Positions 54,926 to 61,780 of a DNA stretch of 64,000 nt are shown one piece after another (position 1 is the first letter of the stretch; each line of letters begins with the position of its first letter). The notes under the pieces are model-generated. The model was not told where the DNA came from and did not search any database. It saw nothing but the letters and a program-made list of their open reading frames with translations. The position numbers and the translations under genes are program-made. The stretch comes from Lacticaseibacillus casei DSM 20011 = JCM 1134 = ATCC 393 (GTDB taxonomy: Bacteria > Bacillota > Bacilli > Lactobacillales > Lactobacillaceae), in assembly GCF_000829055.1 (NCBI RefSeq), contig NZ_AP012544.1, positions 1,240,001-1,304,000 of the forward strand, read 5' to 3'.

Positions 54926-55768
54926 ATGGCAAATATCAAGATCGTCACGGATTCCTCCGTTCAACTGACTCCAGAAGAGATCAGCAAGTACCATATTACG
55001 GTTGTTCCGTTGACTATTATGATTGACAATACGGTTTACATTGACGGTGAAACGATCACCCGCGAAGACTTTATGGATGAAATGGCAGCGGCGCATAATC
55101 TGCCAAAGACATCCCAGCCGGCAATCGGCACTTTTACGGATGTTTTCGATAAGTTGACTGCCGATGGGAGCCAGGTGTTGGCGATTCATATGACGGAAAC
55201 GCTTAGTGGCACCGTTAACTCAGCACGGCAGGCCGCGCAACTTGCAAAGGGCAAAGTGACGGTCGTTGATTCGTTATCGACGGATCGCGGGCTGGCCTTT
55301 CAGGTTTTGGCAGCTGCGGAAATGGCAGAGGCCGGTAAGGATCTGCAAACGATTCTTGATAAAATCAAGCAAATCCGCGACAACACAACATTGGTTTTAG
55401 GGGTCACGAGTTTGGATAACTTGGTTAAAGGTGGACGGATTAGTCGCGTTTCCGGTTTGATTTCGTCATTCTTGAATATTAAAGTTGTTTTGCAGTTGAA
55501 AGATGGCGAGTTGTCAGCGCTACGCAAAGGCCGCGGCATGAAGACCATCAATAACTTTATCACTGAAACAATCAGTCAAATGGCCAAAATGCCGAATATA
55601 AAAAGTGTTGGCATTTCAACGGCGGGTGCAACCGAGTTAGGTGAAGACGTTGGCAAGCGCATTGCGGAAGTCTTACCAAGCGTCCCGGTTCTGGTGCGGC
55701 CAACCGATCCGGTCATCGCAACCCACACCGGTCCCGGCGCCCTTGCGATCATTTATTACGTTGATTAA
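54926..55768 (+). CDS. DegV family fatty-acid-binding protein
   Basis: A 280-residue DegV protein; members bind a fatty acid between two alpha/beta domains, and some (FakB) present it to the FakA kinase. MANIKIVTDSSVQL opens the protein, TSQPAIGTF is near residue 72, HMTETLSGTVNSARQAA near residue 95, and the C-terminal THTGPGALAIIYY closes the pocket. The start is ATG 54926, downstream of the promoter; its ribosome site is weak. A FakB role is possible but cannot be separated from other DegV paralogues here. Confidence 0.9.
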   Translation: MANIKIVTDSSVQLTPEEISKYHITVVPLTIMIDNTVYIDGETITREDFMDEMAAAHNLPKTSQPAIGTFTDVFDKLTADGSQVLAIHMTETLSGTVNSARQAAQLAKGKVTVVDSLSTDRGLAFQVLAAAEMAEAGKDLQTILDKIKQIRDNTTLVLGVTSLDNLVKGGRISRVSGLISSFLNIKVVLQLKDGELSALRKGRGMKTINNFITETISQMAKMPNIKSVGISTAGATELGEDVGKRIAEVLPSVPVLVRPTDPVIATHTGPGALAIIYYVD

Positions 55769-55788
55769 ATTTTATATAAACTTCGATC

Positions 55789-55818
55789 GGCCGGCGCGGA
55801 GGCGTTGGCCTTTTTTGT
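55789..55818 (+). terminator. Terminator after degV
   Basis: GGCCGGCGC / GCGTTGGCC (two G-T pairs), loop GGAG, then six T's. Confidence 0.82.
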
Positions 55819-55819
55819 T

Positions 55820-56110
55820 TGAGCGCGAGCAGGAGCGCTTAGAAATCGGAGTGTAAGTGGCCTCAGCCCTAAATGGCTGGGTTTTGGCCATTTAGGTCTG
55901 AGGTCCTTACACGGAGATTTCTGCGACTGCGAGCGCGTTATAGAATGCGTAAGTCAATTTGAATATTGCCAGCAATAGAACGCCGCCATCCTTAACACAG
56001 CTCAGGCTATTGCGACCAAGGTCCTTATGTGGAGGTTTCTGGGCTGGTGAACGCGTTATAGAACGCGAAAGCCCGCTACACTTTTGCCCGCAATAGAACA
56101 CCTCTGACTT
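55820..56110. repeat. Dispersed intergenic repeat, copy D (double unit)
   Basis: The largest copy, holding two head-to-tail halves: GGTCTGAGGTCCTTACACGG with GAGCGCGTTATAGAATGCG, then GCGACCAAGGTCCTTATGTGG with GAACGCGTTATAGAACGCGA. Upstream, GGAGTGTAAGTGGCCTCAG forms the inverted partner of TGAGGTCCTTACAC. It fills the gap between degV and the SGNH hydrolase; no convincing gene lies in it. Confidence 0.65.
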
Positions 56111-56251
56111 AACCCAACTAACAAAACCAGCAAACCAACTGGTATCGATACCATAAAAATACATCAAAAAGCATTCACCTTTGTTTATTCACCCGCGGTC
56201 AAGTACAATAATCTATTATGACTAACAACACATGCGTTCATGGGGGGCAAT

Positions 56252-57097
56252 ATGGCTAAATTAAAAAATATTTTTATAGCTTGTAGCGTCGTGCTGGTTG
56301 CCTGCCTGCTGGCGTTTGGCGGGTGGCAGCTGTTTGGACCAGCAACTAGCCCAAGTGAGGTTAAAGTCGCCTCGAGCACGCCTAAGCAAATCCAACTGAC
56401 GGCGGTTGGCGATTCGTTAACTTATGGTGTCGGCGACGCAACCAATAATGGCGGGTATGTCGGGTTAACGAAAAGCGATTTAGAGGCAACCGGCCAGTAT
56501 CAGGTTACGACGAAAAATTACGGGGTCAGCGGCGACACCAGCACGCAAATTCTCAACCGCATCAACAAACAGGCCAAGATCCGTACTGACCTGAAACGCG
56601 TCAATATCATTACCATGACTGCCGGCGGAAATGATTTAATGCATGTCCTCCAAAAGCACTTTTTGACGTTGTCCGAAAAGCAAATCACGGCAGGCAGTGC
56701 TGCGTTTCAAAAACGCTTGACGACGCTGCTTACCACGATTCGCAAGGAAAACCCATCTGCGCCGATTTACGTTTTTGGCATTTACAATCCATTTTACGTT
56801 TATTTTCCAAAAATGACGGCGATGACCAACAGCGTCACTGCCTGGAATCAAGCGACTCAAAAAACATTACAACAGTTTAAACACGTTTACTACGTTGATA
56901 TTGACAGCGTTTTGTCGAGCGGGGACACAGCAGCAAACAAGGCTTCGGCTAAAGAAGCGCTCAAAGAAGCAACTTCCGGCGAAGGTAATCCGCTTATTTT
57001 CTCTCAGGATCATTTTCATCCCAATAATGCTGGTTATGCGCAGATGACGAAGCAGCTTATGAAACAAATACAGGCAACGAAGAAAGAGTGGGAGTAG
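56252..57097 (+). CDS. SGNH/GDSL-family hydrolase, membrane-anchored (YpmR-like)
   Basis: Exported or membrane-anchored esterase of 281 residues. A single N-terminal hydrophobic segment (about 6-30) is followed by the SGNH fold: block I VGDSLTYGVG with the nucleophile Ser, block III GGNDLM with Asn, and DHFHPNNAGY with the Asp-His pair. The natural substrate is unknown. ATG 56252 follows GGGGGG. It overlaps no neighbour but is 5 bases from the ypmS-like gene; ypmR-ypmS is also paired in Bacillus. Confidence 0.88.
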   Translation: MAKLKNIFIACSVVLVACLLAFGGWQLFGPATSPSEVKVASSTPKQIQLTAVGDSLTYGVGDATNNGGYVGLTKSDLEATGQYQVTTKNYGVSGDTSTQILNRINKQAKIRTDLKRVNIITMTAGGNDLMHVLQKHFLTLSEKQITAGSAAFQKRLTTLLTTIRKENPSAPIYVFGIYNPFYVYFPKMTAMTNSVTAWNQATQKTLQQFKHVYYVDIDSVLSSGDTAANKASAKEALKEATSGEGNPLIFSQDHFHPNNAGYAQMTKQLMKQIQATKKEWE

Positions 57098-57102
57098 GTA
57101 GG

Positions 57103-57744
57103 ATGGAAGCAAAGAAACGATCACGTCAGCGAAACACGCCGCAGCCCAAAAAAATCAGAACCGGGATTAACTGGTGGAAATGGTTATTGCTTGTGCTGGT
57201 CGGGTTACTGCTGGGAACCGGTATCTGGTTCACGAAGACAATTTTGACACCGGTGAACATCAACACAACCGCTAAAACCGCCACGGCCACGAATGAACCG
57301 GTTTTCACCGTGAAGCTCACCAAAGCCAGTGCCAATCGCATCATGGCCCACTATTTAAAAAATTATCTGCGTGACAGCAACGTCAAATATGCGGTGACGC
57401 TGGGTACGAACGAGGCTGCGTTAAGCGGTAAGTTCAAATTCCTTGGCAATTCCGTTAAATTTCAGTTAACGTTCGATCCATTGGTTCTGAAAAATGGCGA
57501 CGTGCTGCTCAAAGCGAAGGATCTGAATGTCGGTGCGTTACCGGTGCCGATTAGTTTTGTCATGAGTTATATCGGTAATAGTTATAAAATCCCGCGTTGG
57601 GTAAGTCTGAATAGTAAGGCCGGAACTGTTGTGCTAAAATTGAGCCAATTTAAACTTCAAAATGGGATGACACTAAAGGCCACCAAATTGGATCTCACCA
57701 ATGATGATCTTGAATTTGCGGTTTATCTGCCTGATGAGCCGTAA
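57103..57744 (+). CDS. YpmS-like protein (DUF2140)
   Basis: A 213-residue single-pass membrane protein: basic N-terminus, membrane helix (about 22-48, WWKWLLLVLVGLLLGTGIWF), then an extracellular beta-rich domain of the YpmS/DUF2140 family (FTVKLTKASANRIM, LNVGALPVPISFVMSYIG). Function unknown; the link to the SGNH hydrolase upstream suggests a shared envelope task. ATG 57103 is chosen with GGAGTAGG before it. Confidence 0.8.
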   Translation: MEAKKRSRQRNTPQPKKIRTGINWWKWLLLVLVGLLLGTGIWFTKTILTPVNINTTAKTATATNEPVFTVKLTKASANRIMAHYLKNYLRDSNVKYAVTLGTNEAALSGKFKFLGNSVKFQLTFDPLVLKNGDVLLKAKDLNVGALPVPISFVMSYIGNSYKIPRWVSLNSKAGTVVLKLSQFKLQNGMTLKATKLDLTNDDLEFAVYLPDEP

Positions 57745-57768
57745 CCATTAGAAAGAGGCTGATGAAAC

Positions 57769-58287
57769 ATGAAAAAAGAAACTGCTATTTTTGCCGGCGG
57801 GTGTTTTTGGTGCATGGTTGAACCGTTCGAGGAACAACCTGGCATTTTAAATGTGGTTTCCGGTTATACCGGTGGGCATGTGCCTAATCCAACTTATGAA
57901 CAGGTATCTTCGCATACGACCGGCCATACCGAAGCCGTTGAGATCACTTTTGATGCAGACGTTATTGATTACCCGACATTGCTGGGGATCTATTGGCAAC
58001 AAACCGACCCGACCGATGCCATGGGACAGTTTCAGGATCGTGGCGACAATTATCGGCCGGTTATTTTCGTGAAAGACGAAGCGCAACGCAAAGCCGCTGA
58101 AGCGTCGAAGGCGGCGTTAGAAGCCAGCGGACGCTTCACCGACCCAATTGTGACGCAGATTGAACCGGCCAAGCCGTTTTATCCGGCCGAACCGGAGCAT
58201 CAGCAATTTTATGCCAAAAATCCGCGGCGGTACGCAATGGAACATGCACAACGCCAAGCTTTTATTGACAAAAACTGGAAGGACTAA
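57769..58287 (+). CDS. msrA: Peptide-methionine (S)-S-oxide reductase MsrA
   Basis: Repairs oxidised methionine (S-sulfoxide form) in proteins. It has 172 residues with the catalytic GGCFWC near residues 10-15 (Cys12 nucleophile) and the conserved [28 protein letters not shown] holds the usual Glu/His region. A resolving cysteine pair at the C-terminus is absent, so recycling would depend on thioredoxin acting on Cys15 or directly. It is followed two bases later by yozE. Confidence 0.96.
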   Translation: MKKETAIFAGGCFWCMVEPFEEQPGILNVVSGYTGGHVPNPTYEQVSSHTTGHTEAVEITFDADVIDYPTLLGIYWQQTDPTDAMGQFQDRGDNYRPVIFVKDEAQRKAAEASKAALEASGRFTDPIVTQIEPAKPFYPAEPEHQQFYAKNPRRYAMEHAQRQAFIDKNWKD

Positions 58288-58289
58288 TC

Positions 58290-58532
58290 ATGCATCGGAC
58301 TTTTTACGAATATCTCATGACATTGCGCAATCCCAATGACCATGGGGAAATTGCCGAGTTTGCCAAGAACGCTTTTCTGGATCAAAGTTTTCCGAAACAG
58401 GAGAAAGATTACCATCGGCTAAGTGATTACCTGGAATTAAACGGTAATTATCTGCCGACAATGGCGATTTTTGATGAAACGTACCACGACTATCTGGCCA
58501 GCGAAAGCACAGGAGGCGATTCCAATCAATAA
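58290..58532 (+). CDS. YozE family (UPF0346/DUF1250) protein
   Basis: Small 80-residue helical protein. FYEYLMTLRNPNDHGEIAEFA and the later HRLSDYLE match the YozE SAM-like family, whose function is unknown. It starts 2 bases after msrA, and the S41 protease frame begins inside its 3' end. Confidence 0.87.
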   Translation: MHRTFYEYLMTLRNPNDHGEIAEFAKNAFLDQSFPKQEKDYHRLSDYLELNGNYLPTMAIFDETYHDYLASESTGGDSNQ

Positions 58533-59943
58533 ACACAAGGTTCCACTGTGGGCGGTCATTTTGATCTTTGTAGTTGCGCTTGGCGGCGGTGCAGCAGGCG
58601 GCTATGCCTTGTCGTATCAGCAGGCCCAACAAAGCGTGCTGAAAACCGGCGTTCCTAAGGCATTGGCACCTGTCGTTTCCGCGTACGAAACAGTCACCAA
58701 CAATTACTACAAAAAGGTGAACACGACCAAGCTGACAGACGGGGCGATCAAGGGGATGTTGGGGACGCTTGACGATCCGTACTCGGTCTATCTGCAAAAC
58801 AATGACAAAACCGACCTTGACGACACCATCTCTGCTTCGTTTGGGGGGATTGGCGCCACGATTCAACAAAATCATGACAGTTTGTCGATTGCCAGCATTT
58901 TGCCAGGCACGCCCGCCAAAAAAGCAGGCATGCAGGTAGGTGACGTTCTGCTCAAAGTTGACGGGAAAGATGTCTCCAAAAAGACCGTCTCGCAAGCGGT
59001 CGACAAGATTCGCGGTAAAATCGGAACGACTGTTGCAGTGACGGTCAAGCGCGGCAACAAGCAGGCAACATTTTCCATGAAGCGCAAGAAGATTACGGTT
59101 GATACCGTGACTGGCAAGCTTGCGCCGGAAAACAAGCAGGTTGGTGTCATCACGATCTCCACCTTCAGCGAACCGACTGTGAAGCAATTCAAAGCAACCG
59201 TTAAGAAATTGCGCAAAGAAGGCGCGAAGTCGTTTGTACTCGACCTGCGCCAAAATCCTGGCGGCATGATGACAACTGCTTTGTCGATCAGCTCGATGTT
59301 TTCCAAGAACGGGCAAACCGTGATGCAAATCGAAGACCGTAACGGCGCCAAAGAGGTCTACAAAGCTGGCAAGAAGCTTGATGGCGGCTTTAAGATCACT
59401 GAGAAAACCGCGGTGCTGATTGATGGCAATTCAGCTTCGGCCAGCGAAATCACGGCGGCTGCATTGCACCAAAACCGCAATATTCCGTTAGTCGGTGAGA
59501 AGAGTTTTGGTAAAGGCACCGTTCAAAATGTCGGCGAAATGGGCAGTAACAAAGAGCTCAAACTGACCGTTGCCAAATGGCTCACACCAGACGGCACCTG
59601 GATCAACCACAAGGGCTTAACCCCCGATGTGAAGGTTGACTATCCGGCTGCGGCCAAAATCACGTTGATTAATGCGACCCAGCTCAAGCCCGGAGACAAG
59701 GGTAGCGATGTGAAATCCCTGCAGCAAATGTTGACGGCTTTGAAAGTTGGTTCTGTTAACGTTAACGGCCAATACGACGATGCGACTCAAGCTGCCGTCA
59801 AATCCTTCCAGCAAGCCAACAAACTCGACGCAACCGGCACAGCCGATCAGGAAACCTTGGCAGCTCTTGCCCAGAAGTTGAGTGATCAGCTGACGAAAGA
59901 TGATCCGATGGTGAAAGCCGCGGTGCAGGAAGTCACGAAGTAA
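58525..59943 (+). CDS. S41 family C-terminal processing peptidase (CtpA-like)
   Basis: Membrane-anchored serine protease of about 472 residues: a short cytoplasmic tail, one membrane helix (VPLWAVILIFVVALGGG region), a PDZ domain (about 85-175; GIGATIQQ, GMQVGDVLLKVDGKD), the S41 catalytic domain with Ser in DGNSASASEITAAAL and Lys in GEKSFGKGTVQ, and a C-terminal peptidoglycan-binding domain. The start is uncertain. AGGAGG at 58511-58516 is 8 bases ahead of ATC 58525, while no ATG, GTG or TTG lies at a good distance. The alternative, ATG 58474 with no ribosome site, would add 17 residues. Confidence 0.9.
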   Translation: MNKHKVPLWAVILIFVVALGGGAAGGYALSYQQAQQSVLKTGVPKALAPVVSAYETVTNNYYKKVNTTKLTDGAIKGMLGTLDDPYSVYLQNNDKTDLDDTISASFGGIGATIQQNHDSLSIASILPGTPAKKAGMQVGDVLLKVDGKDVSKKTVSQAVDKIRGKIGTTVAVTVKRGNKQATFSMKRKKITVDTVTGKLAPENKQVGVITISTFSEPTVKQFKATVKKLRKEGAKSFVLDLRQNPGGMMTTALSISSMFSKNGQTVMQIEDRNGAKEVYKAGKKLDGGFKITEKTAVLIDGNSASASEITAAALHQNRNIPLVGEKSFGKGTVQNVGEMGSNKELKLTVAKWLTPDGTWINHKGLTPDVKVDYPAAAKITLINATQLKPGDKGSDVKSLQQMLTALKVGSVNVNGQYDDATQAAVKSFQQANKLDATGTADQETLAALAQKLSDQLTKDDPMVKAAVQEVTK

Positions 59944-59967
59944 ATTAGATTGAAGTTGTTTAGATGC

Positions 59968-59998
59968 GCGCATGCCTTGATTGGGTGTGCGCTTTTCT
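59968..59998 (+). terminator. Terminator after the S41 protease gene
   Basis: GCGCATGCC / GGTGTGCGC stem with two G-T pairs, 7-base loop, tail TTTTCTG. Confidence 0.65.
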
Positions 59999-60035
59999 GT
60001 AAGGTTAAGGAAATAATCGGAGGAGTTGAACAACA

Positions 60036-60371
60036 TTGATTGAATTAGAAGGATTTGCTGTCCATCCCGACAAAATTGCGCGTGCCCAAGAATGGATGGC
60101 TTTCTTGAAAAGCCATCAGGAGGCTGTCAATGCAACCTTAGTGCCTGAACACATCACCGTTGAGCGAATCTTTTCGCTTACGTTTAATAATCGGATGTAT
60201 CTGTGCTGGTATTCTGAACAAACAGCGCCTAGTCCGGACGTTGCAGAAAGTGCCAATCCGATTGATAAGGTTCATGTCGCTTTTTGGCGTGAATGTATTG
60301 ATGAATCGGTTCCAAGCTTGAAGTTCCGGCTGGAAAATGAATTTGTTAATCCGAACCTGATAGGTAACTGA
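60036..60371 (+). CDS. DUF6176-like hypothetical protein
   Basis: A 111-residue cytoplasmic protein. The pattern (GFAVHPDKIARAQEWMAFLKSHQEAVNATL, then YLCWYSEQ, then IDKVHVAFWRECID) resembles the small family DUF6176 as I remember it, which looks like a ferredoxin-fold stress-type domain. The start codon is TTG 60036, with GGAGGAG upstream at an unusually long distance. No function assigned. Confidence 0.65.
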   Translation: MIELEGFAVHPDKIARAQEWMAFLKSHQEAVNATLVPEHITVERIFSLTFNNRMYLCWYSEQTAPSPDVAESANPIDKVHVAFWRECIDESVPSLKFRLENEFVNPNLIGN

Positions 60372-60465
60372 ATAGCTTTGGGGTTTATCATATTTTTAAA
60401 GAACTTTGTTTATGGTGAAGAGACAACTCGCTGCCACGAAGAGTACCAAGGGGAGAGAAAGACAG

Positions 60466-61176
60466 ATGGATCAGCAGGAAACCTTTGCCAACAAAGTATT
60501 GGCATTTAGTGAAAGCCTCAAGCAAGTCTCAATTGATTTGCCCAGAAACTATCGTATAGTCAATCCTTTTAGCGGTGCTCAAAAAAATGCCGTCAATGAG
60601 ACAATGACGACATTTTATAAAAAGTATTTTAATGACACCAAGCCTCGGCGGTTGATACTTGGAAGTTCACCTGCACGCCGAGGAACAGCGATAACCGGCG
60701 TGCCTTTTGAAGATGAAGATGAGCTTAAAAAGGAGACCGGTATTACAATTAATGAATTTCGAGTTAATCGAGGCTCATCAAGCTTCTTATACGACGTTAT
60801 GGACAAGTACGGTGGTAAGGATAAATTTTACAAAGACTTTTTCCTAAGTTTTGTATGCCCGCTAGGATTGATCAAAATAAATGAAAAGGGCAATGAGGTC
60901 AATTGCAACTATTATGAGAACAGACGCCTTCAGCAAAAGCTGTCACCACTTAATGTGCATTCACTGCGATCCCAGATTAAATTTGGAGTGAACACGGAAG
61001 TTTGCTATTGCATTGGAAGTGGCGAAAACTATAAAGCATTAAATGAAATTAATCAGACAGAGCACTTCTTTAAATCAATTGTCCCACTTGAACACCCACG
61101 CTATATTATGCAATATAATTTCAAAAACAAGGACTTTTATGTGGAAAAATACATTTCAGCATTAAGCAGAACCTGA
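60466..61176 (+). CDS. SMUG2-type DNA glycosylase family protein (DUF4918)
   Basis: A 236-residue member of the uracil-DNA glycosylase superfamily. Near residue 63 the motif LILGSSPARRGTAITGVPF is the catalytic loop pattern (GxxPxxxG followed by TGVPF) of the SMUG2/DUF4918 group; INEFRVNRGSSSFLYDVM and the C-terminal IVPLEHPRYIMQY with the HPR intercalation loop complete it. Probable role: removal of uracil or other damaged bases. ATG 60466 has AAGGGGAGAG upstream. The coding region is visibly more AT-rich, with rarer codons, than its neighbours, suggesting acquisition. It opens a small accessory island. Confidence 0.82.
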   Translation: MDQQETFANKVLAFSESLKQVSIDLPRNYRIVNPFSGAQKNAVNETMTTFYKKYFNDTKPRRLILGSSPARRGTAITGVPFEDEDELKKETGITINEFRVNRGSSSFLYDVMDKYGGKDKFYKDFFLSFVCPLGLIKINEKGNEVNCNYYENRRLQQKLSPLNVHSLRSQIKFGVNTEVCYCIGSGENYKALNEINQTEHFFKSIVPLEHPRYIMQYNFKNKDFYVEKYISALSRT

Positions 61177-61221
61177 CGACACAAGCGTTATGGCTATTCG
61201 ACGATTTGGACAAGCTTTTAG

Positions 61222-61269
61222 GAAAAAAGAGCCATCTTTTACTATGGAGTGAAGTAAACTCTTTTTTAT
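61222..61269 (+). terminator. Terminator after the glycosylase gene
   Basis: AAAAAAGAG / CTCTTTTTT stem with a large, partly folded loop (inner CCAT/ATGG), ends in T's. Confidence 0.6.
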
Positions 61270-61322
61270 CTGAACCGCACTAAACTTAGGCTCAAAGTCT
61301 ATGCTATATCTAAGTGGTTTGC

Positions 61323-61328
61323 TATACT
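61323..61328 (+). promoter_or_regulatory. Promoter of the candidate toxin RNA
   Basis: TATACT preceded by TGC (extended -10). The -35 is poor (TATGCT at 61300-61305). It predicts RNA beginning near 61335, exactly where the long-range pairing segment starts. Confidence 0.5.
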
Positions 61329-61433
61329 AACGATAAGCTAGCATCACAAGGGTAGCTCCCGAAAGAGATCTAGCCCAGCAGTTTTGCAGGACACCACCCC
61401 TTAACTATTTATCTGAAGGCGGAGGTGAGGTCA

Positions 61434-61472
61434 ATGCAAAATCGGAGTAACTGGAGAGTTCGCGATGATTAA
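61434..61472 (+). CDS. Possible 12-codon leader peptide
   Basis: MQNRSNWRVRDD, preceded by the very strong site GGAGGTGAGG. Its TAA stop overlaps the ATG of the next small frame (ATGATTAA), so ribosomes finishing it could restart on the 32-residue peptide. Very short; supported by the ribosome site and the overlap only. Confidence 0.4.
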   Translation: MQNRSNWRVRDD

Positions 61473-61563
61473 TTTTGCCATTGCTGTCTGGATCTTGTCC
61501 AAGGCGTATCTCAATTACGCCGAGGATCGCCAGATACTAAAAAAGCCAGCTCGTAAGAACTAG
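61465..61563 (+). CDS. Candidate type I toxin peptide, 32 residues
   Basis: The frame reads MINFAIAVWILSKAYLNYAE and continues to a basic tail ending KKPARKN. It has a short hydrophobic N-terminal segment (INFAIAVWIL), an amphipathic middle and a positively charged end, the composition of membrane-active type I toxins. GGAGAG lies 6 bases before its ATG, in addition to coupling to the leader peptide. I do not recognise the Fst/Ldr or TxpA signature in it, so it may be a different family. An antisense RNA appears to cover its 3' end. Confidence 0.45.
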   Translation: MINFAIAVWILSKAYLNYAEDRQILKKPARKN

Positions 61564-61630
61564 CTTTACCTCAGTCTTGTGAACTACGCTTGAGGCCATC
61601 GAGGGGCAACTCGATGGCCTCTATTCAACT
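61538..61630 (-). ncRNA. Candidate antisense RNA (antitoxin)
   Basis: A minus-strand promoter (see 61637-61665) would start RNA near 61630. On the minus strand, AAAGCTAGTTC (complement of 61557-61567) pairs with GAGCTGGCTTT (complement of 61542-61552) and is followed by T's, a good terminator at about 61538. The RNA of about 90 bases would be complementary to the last codons of the 32-residue frame and its 3' region. Confidence 0.5.
61592..61621. terminator. Hairpin shared by sense and antisense RNAs
   Basis: GAGGCCATCGAG and CTCGATGGCCTC form a perfect 12-bp stem, 6-base loop. It ends the sense transcript and forms the 5' hairpin of the antisense one. The T tail is weak (TATT). Confidence 0.65.
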
Positions 61631-61636
61631 ATAGAA

Positions 61637-61665
61637 ATTGTATCATGGAATTCACTGGTTGTAAA
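61637..61665 (-). promoter_or_regulatory. Promoter of the candidate antisense RNA
   Basis: On the minus strand: TTTACA (complement of 61660-61665), 17-bp spacer, TACAAT (complement of 61637-61642). A close match to the sigma-A consensus, better than the sense promoter, as expected when the antitoxin RNA must be in excess. Confidence 0.6.
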
Positions 61666-61766
61666 AAATATTGGGAATAATTTGATTTGAGTGATGCAGT
61701 GTTTTGAATCGTATTGGCAGTACTTGTTTTCTCGTGTAACATAAGCATCGGTAACTTTCAAAATCA

Positions 61767-61780
61767 AACTTTAAACAAGC
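61767..61780. repeat. Target duplication, left side of IS30 copy 2
   Basis: AACTTTAAACAAGC, exactly repeated at 63041-63054. Confidence 0.75.

Larger units (their letters stand above)
61335..61630 (+). ncRNA. Candidate structured toxin mRNA with 5'-3' long-range pairing
   Basis: The first bases of the predicted RNA, AAGCTAGCATCACAAG (61335-61350), are largely complementary to CTTGTGAACTACGCTT (61576-61591) near its 3' end. Next comes a bulged stem, GGGTAGCTC with GAGATCTAGCCC. CACCACCCCTT (61392-61402) can pair with AAGGCGGAGGTG (61416-61427), hiding the Shine-Dalgarno. The RNA ends at the hairpin 61592-61621. These are hallmark features of type I toxin messages. Confidence 0.5.

Noticed and set aside
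55907..56167. Minus-strand open frame of 86 codons between degV and the SGNH hydrolase gene
   Set aside because: It runs through repeat copy D. A similar short stretch (AFYNAL) appears in a minus-strand frame over repeat copy B (21117-21332), showing that it is repeat-derived, not a gene.
58315..59328. Minus-strand open frame of 337 codons
   Set aside because: Shadow of yozE and the S41 protease gene; the plus-strand proteins are well supported.
61465..61563. Assignment of the 32-residue peptide to the Fst/Lpt toxin family
   Set aside because: The organisation is similar, but the conserved Pro-Gly membrane pattern and the usual C-terminal motif are not visible, so I left the family open.
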